From assembly GCF_009749465.1 (NCBI RefSeq), contig NZ_WBIS01000002.1:310001-374000 (forward strand): a stretch of DNA of 64,000 nt, written 5' to 3'. Below, piece after piece: positions 1-8,984 of this stretch. The position numbers were made by a program, and so were the translations under genes. Source of the DNA: Agromyces terreus. Lineage in GTDB: Bacteria; Actinomycetota; Actinomycetes; Actinomycetales; Microbacteriaceae. Positions within the stretch are counted from its first letter, which is position 1; each line of letters starts with the position of its first letter. The notes under the pieces were generated by a model. That model ran no database searches and had not been told where the DNA came from. It worked only from the letters and a program-made list of their open reading frames with translations.

Positions 1-323
1 CGCGTGCGGCGGATCGCTGCCGGGGTGCGGATGGCAGCGGCATTGCACGCGTCACGGCCGGGTTCTGGCGATCCGGGATCCGGGACTCAAGCTCGACCTC
101 GGGTCGGGCGAATCCCGGTTCCAGCGCGCACCGCCATCGGGGCGATGCACCACGCACGGAACCGTACGACCCCGTCGGGCGACCGTCGAAACGGGCCTCC
201 GGCGAGGGCGCGGACTGGGTGGTCGACCCGTGAGGGCCGTAGACCACCGTATGGCCCGGCCGCGGCCGCCGCCAAATCCATTCTGAGGATTTGTCGCCTG
301 AACAGGGTTTCTGTCCCCGCCCA
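1..323. other. gene-free left edge
   Basis: I see no credible gene here. The open frames on both strands are Arg/Pro/Gly-rich and match no family. The stretch lies beyond the 3' end of zur, so it is intergenic or the tail of something outside the window. Confidence 0.4.
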
Positions 324-422
324 TTTCACTTTTCAGGAGGGGGTGTGGGCGCGACGGGGCATCGGGCGGCGATTCATCGCCGAACGGGCCGCGCTTCCCA
401 CACCCCTTCCTGAAAAGTGAAA
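324..422. repeat. 26-bp inverted repeat with 47-bp centre
   Basis: Arms at 324-349 and 397-422 are inverted copies with one mismatch, each starting TTTCACTTTTCAGG at its outer end. The centre holds a second small hairpin, GGCGAT-TC-ATCGCC (368-381). The structure sits 36 bp past the zur stop, so it may end the zinc operon transcript, although no T-run follows. It could also be the ends of a very small mobile repeat; I see no clear target duplication. Confidence 0.6.
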
Positions 423-457
423 GAGGACGAGCGCGGATGCCGCGGAACCGCGCCGGC

Positions 458-856
458 TCAGCGCGCGTCGGCGAGCGCGGTGCAGTTCGCGCAGAGGCCG
501 AACACGTCGACGACGTGCGCGGCCTGGGTGAACCCGTGCTCCGCCGCGATGCCCTTGGCCCAGGCCTCCACCTCGTCGGCGGCGATCTCGACCGTGAGCC
601 CGCAGTTGCGGCAGATGAGGTGGTGGTGGTGGCCGGTCGTGCTGCACGCGCGGTAGAGCGCCTCCCCGTCGGGCGACTGCAACGAGTCCGCCTCGCCGCT
701 GGACGCGAGGTCGCCGAGCGCGCGGTACACCGTGGCGAGCCCGATCGGAGAACCGGTCGCGTGCAGCGAGGAGTGCAGCGCCTGCGCGCTGATGAAGCCC
801 TCGGTGTCGTCGAGGGCTTCGCGAACGGCTTCGCGTTGCCAGGTGTTGCGCTTCAT
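458..856 (-). CDS. zur: Fur-family zinc uptake regulator Zur
   Basis: This 132-residue protein is a Fur-superfamily metal-responsive repressor, most likely Zur. It has an N-terminal winged helix (about residues 1-80, with the LATVYRAL recognition region), then the His-rich metal segment HHHHLICRNCG and a C-terminal CANC pair forming the usual structural zinc Cys4 site. Zur with bound zinc represses zinc-uptake genes. The assignment to Zur rather than Fur rests on context: it is the last gene of a zinc ABC transporter operon and its start overlaps the upstream permease stop (ATGA). Because a Zur box precedes znuA, zur probably represses its own transcription through the operon promoter. Confidence 0.9.
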   Translation of the reverse strand: MKRNTWQREAVREALDDTEGFISAQALHSSLHATGSPIGLATVYRALGDLASSGEADSLQSPDGEALYRACSTTGHHHHLICRNCGLTVEIAADEVEAWAKGIAAEHGFTQAAHVVDVFGLCANCTALADAR

Positions 857-1695
857 GCGGTTCGGGCGTCCTCTGCGGTCTCCACGGGGATCGCGGATGC
901 CCTCCACGGTAGTGCGCGAAGCTTGGAGCCGGCCAACGCGAGCAGCAGGAACGCCGTGGCGGTGAGCACGATCGCCGGCCCCGCGGCGATCGCGAGGGCC
1001 CGGGAGGCGAGCACGCCGAGCACGCCCGAGGCCGCGCCGATGAGGGGCGCCGCGACGAGCATGCCGCGATAGGTCGTCGTCACGGCGCGCGCCGCCGCGG
1101 CGGGGGCGGCGATGAGGGCGATCGCGAGGATCGCGCCCACCGCGGGCAGGGCGCTCACGACGGTGGCGGCGGTCAGCCCCAGCACGAGCAGCTCGATGGG
1201 CCATTCGCGGTAGCCGGCCGCGCGGAAGCCCGCCTGGTCGAAGGTCGAGAAGACGATGCGCCGCCCGTACACGGCGACGAGGACGAGCGCCGCGACGCCG
1301 ACGCATGCCGCAAGCAGAATATCGGCGGTCGTCACGGTGAGGATCGAGCCGACGAGGAGCGACTCGGGCTGCACCGGCAGGCTCGGCACGACCGCGGCGA
1401 GGATCGCGCCCGCCGCGAATCCGCCGGTGAGCACGATGCCCGCGGCCACCTGCGCGCCCTGATTGCGCACCCGTGCGATACCGGTCATCACGAGCACGAG
1501 CACGACGGATGCCGCGGCCGCACCGAGCGGGACGGCGACGCCGAGCGCGGCCGCGGCGACGGCGCCCGGGTAGGTGCCGTGCGTGAGCGCCTGCGCGAAG
1601 AAGGTGCGCTTGCGCAGCACGACGAGGCATCCGACGAAGCCGCCGACCGCGCCGATGACGATCGCGGCGACGAGCGCGCGTTCGAAGTAGCTCAT
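853..1695 (-). CDS. znuB: zinc ABC transporter permease (ZnuB/ABC-3 family)
   Basis: A 280-residue integral membrane protein of the ABC-3 family, which forms the channel of zinc/manganese uptake transporters. It starts [15 protein letters not shown] and shows about eight hydrophobic segments with short basic loops. The family hallmark region, a Gly/Ala-rich helix near [19 protein letters not shown], is present towards the C-terminus. It overlaps both the preceding permease and zur by ATGA, indicating translational coupling. The next gene upstream is a second permease, so the channel is probably a heterodimer. Metal specificity is inferred from the neighbouring His-rich ZnuA and Zur. Confidence 0.88.
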   Translation of the reverse strand: MSYFERALVAAIVIGAVGGFVGCLVVLRKRTFFAQALTHGTYPGAVAAAALGVAVPLGAAAASVVLVLVMTGIARVRNQGAQVAAGIVLTGGFAAGAILAAVVPSLPVQPESLLVGSILTVTTADILLAACVGVAALVLVAVYGRRIVFSTFDQAGFRAAGYREWPIELLVLGLTAATVVSALPAVGAILAIALIAAPAAAARAVTTTYRGMLVAAPLIGAASGVLGVLASRALAIAAGPAIVLTATAFLLLALAGSKLRALPWRASAIPVETAEDARTA

Positions 1696-2552
1696 GCGGC
1701 CCGCTCCCCCGCGTCGCGCAGTAGACGGATGCCGAGCACGACGGCGTACCCGAGCACGAACACGGCCACCACGGTGCTGCCGGCCGGGAGGTCGACGCCG
1801 GCTCCGACGCTCGCGGCGAACCCGACGGCGAGCCCGATCCACGACGCGAGCGCGGCGAACACCGCGGCGATCGGGAAGAGCGGCCAGAGGCGTGCCGATG
1901 CGAGGCGCGCGACCGCGCCCGGCACCACGAGGAACGCCAGCACCAGGAGCGAGCCCACGGTGCTCGCGCCTGCGACGACGACGAGGGCGACGGCGACGTT
2001 GAGTGCGAGGTCGAGCCGGAACCCCGAGTCGCCGGCAGCACGGCTCCCGGCCGCGTCGAACGCCCGGAACACCTGCTGCTTCACGGTCACGAGCACGATC
2101 ACGAGGGCGACGGCGGCGACCAGGACCAGCGGAAGCACCTCGTCGGGCGGAATCGTCAGCACCCGTCCGAAGAGCAGCTCCTCGAGCGCGCCCGCGTAGT
2201 CGTCGCTCTTCGACACGACGATCACGCCGACGCTGAACGCGGCGGTCAGCACGACGGCGACACCTGCATCGGAGGTTACCCCGGCGCGGGCGAGCCAGGT
2301 CAGCGCGACGGCGCCGAGCAGGGCGGCCACGGCGGCGCCGGGAAGCAGGCCCGCGGTGCCGCCGACGGCGAGCCCGACCGCGAGGCCGGGGAACACCGCG
2401 TGCGTCAGCCCGTCGCTGACGAACTCGAGTCCGCGCAGGTTCACGAGCACGCCGACGACGCCGGCCACGAGCGCGAGCACGAGCAGCACGACGAGGGCGC
2501 GCCCCATGAACGGCAGCGCGAAGGCGCCGAACAGCGCGTCCCAGAGGCTCAC
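1692..2552 (-). CDS. zinc ABC transporter permease, second subunit
   Basis: Second ABC-3 family permease, about 286 residues, with roughly eight membrane helices. It belongs to the same family as the downstream permease and probably pairs with it. An ATG 33 bp upstream (2585) is also in frame, but I prefer the GTG at 2552, giving [11 protein letters not shown], because GGGGGAG lies eight bases before it while the ATG has no ribosome site. Its stop overlaps the next start (ATGA). Two different permeases in a Znu operon occur in actinobacteria, whereas E. coli uses a ZnuB homodimer. Confidence 0.85.
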   Translation of the reverse strand: MSLWDALFGAFALPFMGRALVVLLVLALVAGVVGVLVNLRGLEFVSDGLTHAVFPGLAVGLAVGGTAGLLPGAAVAALLGAVALTWLARAGVTSDAGVAVVLTAAFSVGVIVVSKSDDYAGALEELLFGRVLTIPPDEVLPLVLVAAVALVIVLVTVKQQVFRAFDAAGSRAAGDSGFRLDLALNVAVALVVVAGASTVGSLLVLAFLVVPGAVARLASARLWPLFPIAAVFAALASWIGLAVGFAASVGAGVDLPAGSTVVAVFVLGYAVVLGIRLLRDAGERAA

Positions 2553-2598
2553 GTGCACCACTCCCCCGCGCACCGCGGCGAACATGCCATGGATGGCA

Positions 2599-3456
2599 TC
2601 AATGTCCCTCGTGGCCGGGCACGACCAGGGTGTGCTCGTCGATCTCGACCTCGACGCCCTCGAAGCAGCGCTGCACGTTGCCGAGCGTGAGCACCTCGGC
2701 CACCGGCCCGTACGAGAGCTGCCGCCCGTTCACGAGGAGCACCTGGTCGCACACCTGCTGTGCGAGCTCGAGGTCGTGCGTCGAGACGAGCACGGCTACG
2801 CCGTCGCCCTTCAGCCGTCGGAGCGTCGCGACGAGCGCGTCGCGGTTGGGCTGGTCGAGCCCGTTGAACGGTTCGTCGAGCAGGAGCAGGCTCGGCTCGG
2901 AGGCGAGGGCCCTCGCGAGGAGGCCGCGCTGGCGCTGCCCTCCCGAGAGCTGGCCGAAGCGCTTGCCGGCGAAGTCGGACAGGCCGACCGTCTCGAGCGC
3001 ACGGCGCACGGCGGCCCGATCGGCGCGGCCCGGCCATCGAAGCAGCCCGAGGCGCCGGTAGCGACCCTGCATCACGACCTGCTCGAGGCTGATAGGGAAG
3101 TCGAGGTCGAACTCCATGCTCTGCGGCAGGAAGCCCAGCATGCTCCGATCGGCATGTTTCGGGTCTCGCGCCCGGTTCGAGGCATCCGCCCGGTTCGAGG
3201 CATGCGCCCGGTTCGAGGCATCCGCGCCTTCGGCTGCATCCCCTGCGTCGGAGCCGCCCCCGAACGCCATGCGGCCGTGCGTCAGCGGCACGAGGCCCAG
3301 GATGCCGCGGAGCAGCGTCGATTTGCCCGCGCCGTTGGGGCCGATGAGCGCGATCGCCTCGCCGCGGCGGATCGCGACGTCGAACCCGTTCACCGTGGCG
3401 CCGCCGGGGTGGGTGAACGCGGCGTCATCGAGGCGCAGCACCACGTTCTCGCTCAT
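2599..3456 (-). CDS. znuC: zinc ABC transporter ATPase ZnuC
   Basis: ATP-binding subunit (285 residues) that powers zinc import through the two permeases. Visible motifs in order: Walker [10 protein letters not shown] (about residues 39-47), signature LSGGQRQR, Walker B LLLLDEPF and the switch histidine in STHD. Between Walker A and the Q-loop (GFLPQ) lies a roughly 30-residue insert containing three imperfect copies of a six-residue ASNRA(H/D/R) unit, which is not a normal part of the fold. The gene lies 8 bp downstream of znuA and ahead of the permeases. Confidence 0.9.
   Translation of the reverse strand: MSENVVLRLDDAAFTHPGGATVNGFDVAIRRGEAIALIGPNGAGKSTLLRGILGLVPLTHGRMAFGGGSDAGDAAEGADASNRAHASNRADASNRARDPKHADRSMLGFLPQSMEFDLDFPISLEQVVMQGRYRRLGLLRWPGRADRAAVRRALETVGLSDFAGKRFGQLSGGQRQRGLLARALASEPSLLLLDEPFNGLDQPNRDALVATLRRLKGDGVAVLVSTHDLELAQQVCDQVLLVNGRQLSYGPVAEVLTLGNVQRCFEGVEVEIDEHTLVVPGHEGH
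3171..3224. repeat. three 18-bp in-frame tandem repeats inside znuC
   Basis: Units 3171-3188, 3189-3206 and 3207-3224 have the form CCCGGTTCGAGGCATCCG with one or two changes. The length is a multiple of three, so the reading frame survives and the protein gains Asn/Arg/Ala repeats. Each unit contains GGCATCC or a near copy. Confidence 0.9.
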
Positions 3457-3463
3457 TCGGACA

Positions 3464-4540
3464 TCATTGCAGTGCGCCCGGCAGGGCGGAAGGCTCGGCG
3501 CCCCACGACTCCACGATCAGGCGGGTGTTGTGGATCTGCGACCCCACGTAGGTCTCCCCCTCGGTGCCGGCGGCGCCCAGGGAGTCGCCGTAGAGCGCGT
3601 CGGGCCCCGAGTAGACGGCGACGCCCGCCTCGCTGCCGATCGCCTCGGCCGCCTTCGGCGAGATCGAGGCCTCGGAGAACACGGCCTTCGCGCCCGTCGC
3701 CTCGATGTCGGCCACGAGCCGGTCGATCTCGTCGGCGCTGGGCTCGGCGTTGTCGTCGAAGCTCGGGATCACGCTGCCGACGAAGACGAGGTGGTACGCG
3801 TCGATGTAGTAGGTGAACGCGTCGTGGTTCGTGACGAGCAGCCGCTCGGCCTCGGGCACCTGGTCGACGCTCTGCTCGATCCAGTCGTCGAGGGCCTCGA
3901 GCTGCCCGACGTACGCGGACTCGTTCGCCTCGAGCCTCGCCGCGTCGATGCCCGCGACGCCCTGCAGGCCGGTGGCGATGTTCTCGACCATCGCCACGGC
4001 GAGTTCCGGATCGGTCCAGATGTGCGGGTTGCCGTCGCCGTGATCGTGGCCCTCGTGACCCTCGTCGGCGTGCTCGTCGTCGCTGTGCTCGGCGTCGCCG
4101 TCCTGATCGTGATCGTGGTCGTGATCGTGGTCGTCGGTGCCGAACAGCTCGACGCCCGTGCTCGCGTCGATGAGCTCGCCGTCGAAGCCGGAGGCGTCGA
4201 GGGCGTCGTCGAGCCAGGACTCGAGCCCGGCGCCGTTCATGACGACGGCGTCGGCGTCGGCGAGCGCGAGCATCTGCGCGGCCGACGGGTCGAAGCTGTG
4301 CGCGCTCTGGCCGGGGGAGAGCAGTTGGGTGACCTCGGCCGTGTCGCCGACCAGCTCGTGCACGAAGTCCCCCACCTGCGTGGTGGTCGCCACGATGCGG
4401 GGGCCGCCGTCGGCGTCGGAGGTTCCGGATGCCGCGGGGCCGGCGCAGGCGCTCAGGAGGAGCACGCCGGCGCCGAGCGCCGTGAACGTGCCGAGGGTGC
4501 GCGAGGCGCGGGGGAGGGAGTGGTGCTGCGGGCTGGGCAT
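3464..4540 (-). CDS. znuA: zinc-binding lipoprotein ZnuA
   Basis: Substrate-binding component (358 residues) that captures zinc outside the membrane and hands it to the permeases. It has a lipoprotein signal peptide with lipobox LLSAC (lipidated Cys about residue 32). It belongs to the cluster A-I/TroA family: the metal histidines appear in SAHSFDPS, NPHIWTDP and later loops, with a conserved DAFTYY segment. A His/Asp-rich loop (DDHDHDHDHD and following, about residues 135-170) is typical of zinc rather than manganese binders. It is the first gene of the operon; a Zur box lies about 20 bp before the ATG. Confidence 0.93.
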   Translation of the reverse strand: MPSPQHHSLPRASRTLGTFTALGAGVLLLSACAGPAASGTSDADGGPRIVATTTQVGDFVHELVGDTAEVTQLLSPGQSAHSFDPSAAQMLALADADAVVMNGAGLESWLDDALDASGFDGELIDASTGVELFGTDDHDHDHDHDQDGDAEHSDDEHADEGHEGHDHGDGNPHIWTDPELAVAMVENIATGLQGVAGIDAARLEANESAYVGQLEALDDWIEQSVDQVPEAERLLVTNHDAFTYYIDAYHLVFVGSVIPSFDDNAEPSADEIDRLVADIEATGAKAVFSEASISPKAAEAIGSEAGVAVYSGPDALYGDSLGAAGTEGETYVGSQIHNTRLIVESWGAEPSALPGALQ

Positions 4541-4559
4541 GCGTCGAACCTACGCTTAT

Positions 4560-4574
4560 TGATAATGATTGTCA
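4560..4574. promoter_or_regulatory. Zur box upstream of znuA
   Basis: TGATAATGATTGTCA is a near-palindrome that fits the actinobacterial Zur consensus (TGAnAATGATTnTCA). It stands 20 bp from the znuA ATG in the znuA/acetyltransferase intergenic region, so Zur-Zn would block operon transcription. Whether the divergent acetyltransferase gene is also controlled cannot be told. Confidence 0.85.
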
Positions 4575-4643
4575 AAACCATCAGTAGGCCCATCGGACCG
4601 ATGCGTTACGACCCCGTGAACAGTCGCGACGAATCGCTCGCGC

Positions 4644-5159
4644 ATGTCGGTCGGCCATGCCACCATGAAGCACGTGGATACGACGACACCCCCCCTCGCG
4701 TTGCATCCGTTCACCGTCGAAGACGCCGAGCGCCTGTTGTCCGGCGAGGTCGATCCTCACGACGGCTGGGCGGGCGGCTACTCGTTCACCGACGAGCCCG
4801 AGCTGCTGCGCGAGTTCGTGCGCGCGGTGCGCGTCTCCGGCGATCCGGCGCCGTTCGGCCCCTATCTCGTCCGCCTCGGCGACGAAGGCTCGGCCATCGG
4901 CGGCGTCAACCTCTTCGGCCCGCTGAGCGACGACGGGTCCATCGAGTTCGCGTTCGGCCTCGTCCCCGCGGCCCGAGGGCGCGGGTACGCCGAGCTCATC
5001 GTCACCGAGGCGCTCGCCCTCGTGCGCGCCAACGGCGGGCGCGTCGCGATGGCCGAGGCCGAGATCGCGAACCTGCCCGCCCGTCGCGTGCTCGAGCGGG
5101 TCGGCATGGCCGAGCGATCGCGCACCGCGGAGTCGATCACCTACGAGATCCGGTTCTGA
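4644..5159 (+). CDS. GNAT family N-acetyltransferase
   Basis: A protein of up to 171 residues with the GNAT fold. The acetyl-CoA binding motif A is visible as EFAFGLVPAARGRGYAELI, followed by EIANLPARRVLERVGM, the usual C-terminal motif B region. The substrate is unknown. The start is uncertain: in-frame ATGs at 4644 and 4665 and a GTG at 4674 are possible, and none has a strong ribosome site. It is divergent from znuA across about 100 bp containing the Zur box. Confidence 0.8.
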   Translation: MSVGHATMKHVDTTTPPLALHPFTVEDAERLLSGEVDPHDGWAGGYSFTDEPELLREFVRAVRVSGDPAPFGPYLVRLGDEGSAIGGVNLFGPLSDDGSIEFAFGLVPAARGRGYAELIVTEALALVRANGGRVAMAEAEIANLPARRVLERVGMAERSRTAESITYEIRF

Positions 5160-5230
5160 ACCGCGGCTGACCCCGCAGCGGGCATCCGCTCCGGCGGGAG
5201 CGGAACCCGGCGCGCCGAACGCGGCGCCGC

Positions 5231-6661
5231 CTATTCGAGCAGGAGCGCCGGCTCCTCGATGATCGACGCGACATCGGCGAGGAATCGGCTCGCGACGTCG
5301 CCGTCGACCACCCGGTGGTCGAACGAGGCCCCGATCGTCGTGACGTAACGGGGCCGCACCTCGCCGTCGACGACCCACGGCTTCTGCTTGATCGTGCCGA
5401 GCGCGACGATCGCGACCTCGCCGGGGTTGAGGATCGGCGTTCCGGTGTCCATGCCGAAGACGCCGATGTTCGTCACCGTGATGGTGCCGTTCGCCATCTC
5501 GGCGGGCTGCGTCTTGCCCTCGCGTGCGGTGAGAGTGAGCTGCTCGAGTGCGGTGGCGAGCTCGACCATGGTCATGGCCTGCGCCTCTTTCACATTCGGC
5601 ACGATGAGCCCGCGCGGGGTGGCGGCGGCCACGCCGAGGTTCACGTAGTGCTTGACGATGATCTCGGAGTCGGTCCACTGCGCGTTCACCGACGGGTTGC
5701 GGCGCACGGCCCAGATCATCGCCTTGGCCATGATCAGCAGGGGGGAGACGCGAACCCCGGCGAAGTCGGTCGAGGCCTTGAGGCGCCTGACGTACTCCAT
5801 GGTGCGCGTGGCGTCGACGTCGACGAACACGCTCACGTGCGGCGCCTGGAACGCGCTCTGCACCATGGCCGACGCGATCGCCTTGCGCACGCCCTTCACG
5901 GGGATGCGGTCCTCGCGATCGGTGGGCTGCTCCGGCGTCTGGATGTTGCGGAACACGCTCGCCTGGCTCGCCTCGCGGATCACGTCGTCGCGGGTGATGT
6001 CGCCCATGGGGCCCGTGGGCGCCACGCGAGAGAGCTCGACGCCGAGGTCCTTCGCGAGCTTGCGGATGGGCGGCTTGGCGATCACCGGGAAGGTCGCCTC
6101 GGCGCGTGCCGGTGCGGATGCCGCGGCCGGACGATCGGCGGCGGCTGCGGGCGGGCGCGGCGCCGAGCGCTCGGCGAGGTGCTCGTGCGCGACATCGGGG
6201 GCCGGATGCCGCTGCCGGCGACGGGTGCCGGAGGGCCCGGACGACCCGTGGCCGACGAGCACGGCGCCGCCGCCCTCGGAGGGTGCGGGGGCGTGCGAGG
6301 CGACGGTCGCCGGGGGAGCGGCCGGCGCCGAGACGGCCGGCGCGGGCGCCGACTCGGCGACCCCGGGAGCCGGTGCCGCTGCCGCAGGCGCTGCGGCGGC
6401 GGAAGGGCCGGGAGCGGCATCGGCCGTCTGCACGACGAGGATCGGGGTTCCGACGTCGACCGTCGCCCCCTCGGTCACGAGCAGCTCGGTGACGACGCCC
6501 TCGAACGCGCTCGGCAGTTCGACGAGCGACTTCGCCGTCTCGATCTCGACGAAGACCTGGTCGAGCGCGATCGCGTCGCCGGGGGCGACGCGCCACTGCA
6601 CGATCTCGGCCTCGGTGAGCCCTTCGCCGACGTCGGGCAGTGGGAACCGGATCTCAGTCAT
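5231..6661 (-). CDS. 2-oxoacid dehydrogenase E2 acyltransferase (branched-chain type)
   Basis: Dihydrolipoamide acyltransferase of 476 residues. It has one N-terminal lipoyl domain (lipoyl Lys in [13 protein letters not shown]), a long Ala/Pro linker (about residues 80-165), a peripheral subunit-binding domain ([17 protein letters not shown]) and the catalytic domain ending with the active-site motif SFDHRVVDG. It transfers the acyl group from E1-bound intermediate to CoA. A single lipoyl domain and the separate E1alpha and E1beta genes favour a branched-chain 2-oxoacid complex over pyruvate dehydrogenase. No E3 gene is nearby, so dihydrolipoamide dehydrogenase must come from elsewhere. Confidence 0.9.
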   Translation of the reverse strand: MTEIRFPLPDVGEGLTEAEIVQWRVAPGDAIALDQVFVEIETAKSLVELPSAFEGVVTELLVTEGATVDVGTPILVVQTADAAPGPSAAAAPAAAAPAPGVAESAPAPAVSAPAAPPATVASHAPAPSEGGGAVLVGHGSSGPSGTRRRQRHPAPDVAHEHLAERSAPRPPAAAADRPAAASAPARAEATFPVIAKPPIRKLAKDLGVELSRVAPTGPMGDITRDDVIREASQASVFRNIQTPEQPTDREDRIPVKGVRKAIASAMVQSAFQAPHVSVFVDVDATRTMEYVRRLKASTDFAGVRVSPLLIMAKAMIWAVRRNPSVNAQWTDSEIIVKHYVNLGVAAATPRGLIVPNVKEAQAMTMVELATALEQLTLTAREGKTQPAEMANGTITVTNIGVFGMDTGTPILNPGEVAIVALGTIKQKPWVVDGEVRPRYVTTIGASFDHRVVDGDVASRFLADVASIIEEPALLLE

Positions 6662-6719
6662 TCGTTTACCCTCGCAGTCGATCTATGCCGTTGTCGTCAT
6701 ATCGGATCGTGTCGTCGCG

Positions 6720-7838
6720 TCAGTACGCGAGCGCCCGGTCGACGGCTTCGAGCACCCGGTCGGGGCTCGGCAGGTACTCGGTCTCGAGCGCGGCGGGCGG
6801 GAACGGCGTGTCGAAGCTCGAGACCCGCAGCACGGGCGCCTCGAGCGCGTAGAACGCCCGCTCGGCGACCGTGGCCGCGATCTCGGAGCCCACGCTGACC
6901 GATCCGTACGCCTCTTGGGCGACGACGAGCCGGCCCGTGCGGTGCACCGACTCGAGCAGCGGTCCGTAGTCGATGGGGGAGAGGGAGCGGAGATCGACGA
7001 CCTCGAGGCTCGTGCCCTCGCCCGCGGCGATGTCGGCCGCCTGCAGCAGCGTCGAGATCATCGCGCCGTGGCCGACCACCGTGACATCGGTGCCCGAGCG
7101 GATGACGCGGCTGGAGTGCAGCGGCACGCCCGAGTGGTCGAGGTCGACCGGGCCCTTCGGCCAGTAGCGGCTCTTCGGCTCGAAGAAGATCACGGGGTCG
7201 TTCGAGGCGATGGCCTCCTGGATCATCCAGTAGGCGTCGTGCGGGCTCGACGGGCTCACCACGCGCAACCCCGGCGTGTGCGCGAAGTACGCCTCGGGGC
7301 TCTCCTGGTGGTGCTCGATGGAGCCGATGTGCCCGCCGTAGGGCACCCGGATCACGATCGGCATCGAGATGCGGCCCTCGTGGCGCAGCGTCATGCGCGA
7401 GAGCTGCGTCGTGATCTGGTCGAACGCGGGGAAGATGAACCCGTCGAACTGGATCTCGAGCACCGGGCGGTACCCGCGCATCGCGAGGCCGATCGCGGTG
7501 CCGACGATGCCCGACTCGGCCAGGGGCGAATCGAGCACGCGGTGCTCCCCGAACTCGGCCTGGAGCCCCTCGGTCACGCGGAACACGCCGCCGAGCGGGC
7601 CGATGTCCTCGCCCATGAGCAGGACCCTGTCGTCGCCGCGGAGGGCCTCGCGGAGGCCCGCGGTGATGGCCTTGGCCATCGACAGCGTCTGCACGCCCTT
7701 GACGGCGGGCGCGTCGGGCGCGTCCGCGGCAGCGGCGACGCCGGCGGGGCCCGCGGCGTCGGGCCCGGCTTCCCCGACGTTCGCGGCGTCGGGCTCGATC
7801 GCCCCGGCCCGGAGCTGCTCCTCGGTGTCGGTGCTCAT
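6720..7838 (-). CDS. 2-oxoacid dehydrogenase E1 beta subunit
   Basis: Transketolase-like subunit (372 residues) of the thiamine-diphosphate E1 enzyme. The conserved GEDIG motif, the segment DSPLAESGIVGTAIGLA and the C-terminal transketolase domain (TVVGHGAM onward) are all present. The first 45 residues form an Ala/Asp/Pro-rich extension absent from most homologues, before the conserved LSMAKAITAGLREAL. The start overlaps the E1alpha stop as ATGA, so the two subunits are translationally coupled, as expected for an alpha2beta2 enzyme. Confidence 0.92.
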   Translation of the reverse strand: MSTDTEEQLRAGAIEPDAANVGEAGPDAAGPAGVAAAADAPDAPAVKGVQTLSMAKAITAGLREALRGDDRVLLMGEDIGPLGGVFRVTEGLQAEFGEHRVLDSPLAESGIVGTAIGLAMRGYRPVLEIQFDGFIFPAFDQITTQLSRMTLRHEGRISMPIVIRVPYGGHIGSIEHHQESPEAYFAHTPGLRVVSPSSPHDAYWMIQEAIASNDPVIFFEPKSRYWPKGPVDLDHSGVPLHSSRVIRSGTDVTVVGHGAMISTLLQAADIAAGEGTSLEVVDLRSLSPIDYGPLLESVHRTGRLVVAQEAYGSVSVGSEIAATVAERAFYALEAPVLRVSSFDTPFPPAALETEYLPSPDRVLEAVDRALAY

Positions 7839-8968
7839 GCGGCGCCCCCCTCGAATCCGTTCTCGTACGCGTCGAGCCAGGCCGCCTGCTCGACCATCAG
7901 CGGATGCGCCTCGCTGTACACGTGCTCGAAGATCTTCTCGCGCGTCGGGGCCGTCAGCTCGAGCGCCCGCTTGCGGACGTCGCTCGCGACATCCGCCGCC
8001 TCCTCGTCGGCCGAGGCGAAGAACTCCGCCGATGCGCCGCGGGACTCGAGCCACGTGCGGTAGCGCGAGATGGGGTCGCGCTCGGCCCAGTAGCCGACCT
8101 CGTCGTCGGTGCGGTACTTGGTGGGGTCGTCGGCCGTGGTGTGCGCGCCCATGCGGTAGGTGAGCGCCTCGATGAACGTCGGCCCCTCGCCCGCACGCGC
8201 CTCCTCGAGGGCGACGCGGCTCGCGGCGTAGCTGACGAGCACGTCGTTGCCGTCGATGCGGAGGCTCGGCATGCCGAATCCGCCGCCGCGGAGCCCGAGC
8301 GGGCTGCGGGACTGGCGCGAGACGGGAACCGAGATCGCCCACTGGTTGTTCTGCACGAAGAAGACCTGCGGCGTCTGGTAGCTCGACGCGAACACGAGCG
8401 CCTCGCTCGCGTCGCCCTGGGAGGTGGCCCCGTCGCCGTAGTAGACCAGCACCGCGGCATCCGTCTCGGGATCTCCGGTGCCGCAGGCGCCATCGAATCG
8501 GATGCCCATGGCGTAGCCCGTGGAGTGGAGCGTCTGCGACGCGAGCACGAGCGTGTAGAGGTGGAAGTTGCCGACCTCGTCGGGGTTCCAGCCGCCAAGC
8601 GTGGCGCCGCGCAGGAGGGCGAAGATGCGCACGGGGTCGAGCCCGCGGATCATGCCCGCGATGTGCTCGCGGTACGACGGGAAGATGTGGTCTTGGGGGC
8701 GCGCGGCACGGGCGGAGCCGACCTGGGCGGCCTCCTGGCCGAGGCTCGGCACCCAGAGTGCGAGCTGGCCCTGCCGCTGCAGGTTCGCGCCGGTGACATC
8801 GATGCGGCGGGACACCGTCATGTCGCGATAGAACTGCTCGAGCGCGTCGTCGCCGAGCGCCTCGATCAGCGGGAGGTAGGCCTCGGCCTCTGGGCTCGGC
8901 CGGAGCTCGCCCTGAGGTGTCAGCAGTTGCACCGTCGGCGCGGTGAATTCACGTTCCTGAGCGACCAC
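7835..8968 (-). CDS. 2-oxoacid dehydrogenase E1 alpha subunit
   Basis: Thiamine-diphosphate-binding subunit (377 residues) that decarboxylates branched-chain 2-oxoacids. The cofactor motif runs from GDGATSQGD to NNQWAIS, and the phosphorylation-loop-like region YRMGAHTTADDPTKYR is typical of BkdA/PdhA. Gene order alpha-beta-E2 with an aminotransferase 16 bp upstream suggests one transcript handling valine, leucine and isoleucine oxoacids, possibly to make branched-chain acyl-CoA primers for iso/anteiso fatty acids. That role is inferred from the membrane lipids usual in this group. Confidence 0.92.
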   Translation of the reverse strand: MVAQEREFTAPTVQLLTPQGELRPSPEAEAYLPLIEALGDDALEQFYRDMTVSRRIDVTGANLQRQGQLALWVPSLGQEAAQVGSARAARPQDHIFPSYREHIAGMIRGLDPVRIFALLRGATLGGWNPDEVGNFHLYTLVLASQTLHSTGYAMGIRFDGACGTGDPETDAAVLVYYGDGATSQGDASEALVFASSYQTPQVFFVQNNQWAISVPVSRQSRSPLGLRGGGFGMPSLRIDGNDVLVSYAASRVALEEARAGEGPTFIEALTYRMGAHTTADDPTKYRTDDEVGYWAERDPISRYRTWLESRGASAEFFASADEEAADVASDVRKRALELTAPTREKIFEHVYSEAHPLMVEQAAWLDAYENGFEGGAA

Positions 8969-8984
8969 CGTTCCACGCTACCCG

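Noticed and set aside
857-2041. longer zur reading frame reaching back through the permease genes
   Set aside because: The frame is open only because of GC bias; Fur homology begins at MKRNTWQ and the ATG forms an ATGA overlap with the permease.
3116-5170. 684-codon plus-strand open frame across znuC/znuA and the acetyltransferase
   Set aside because: It is antisense to well-supported genes, with low-complexity Arg/Val/Gly content, a usual effect of high GC.
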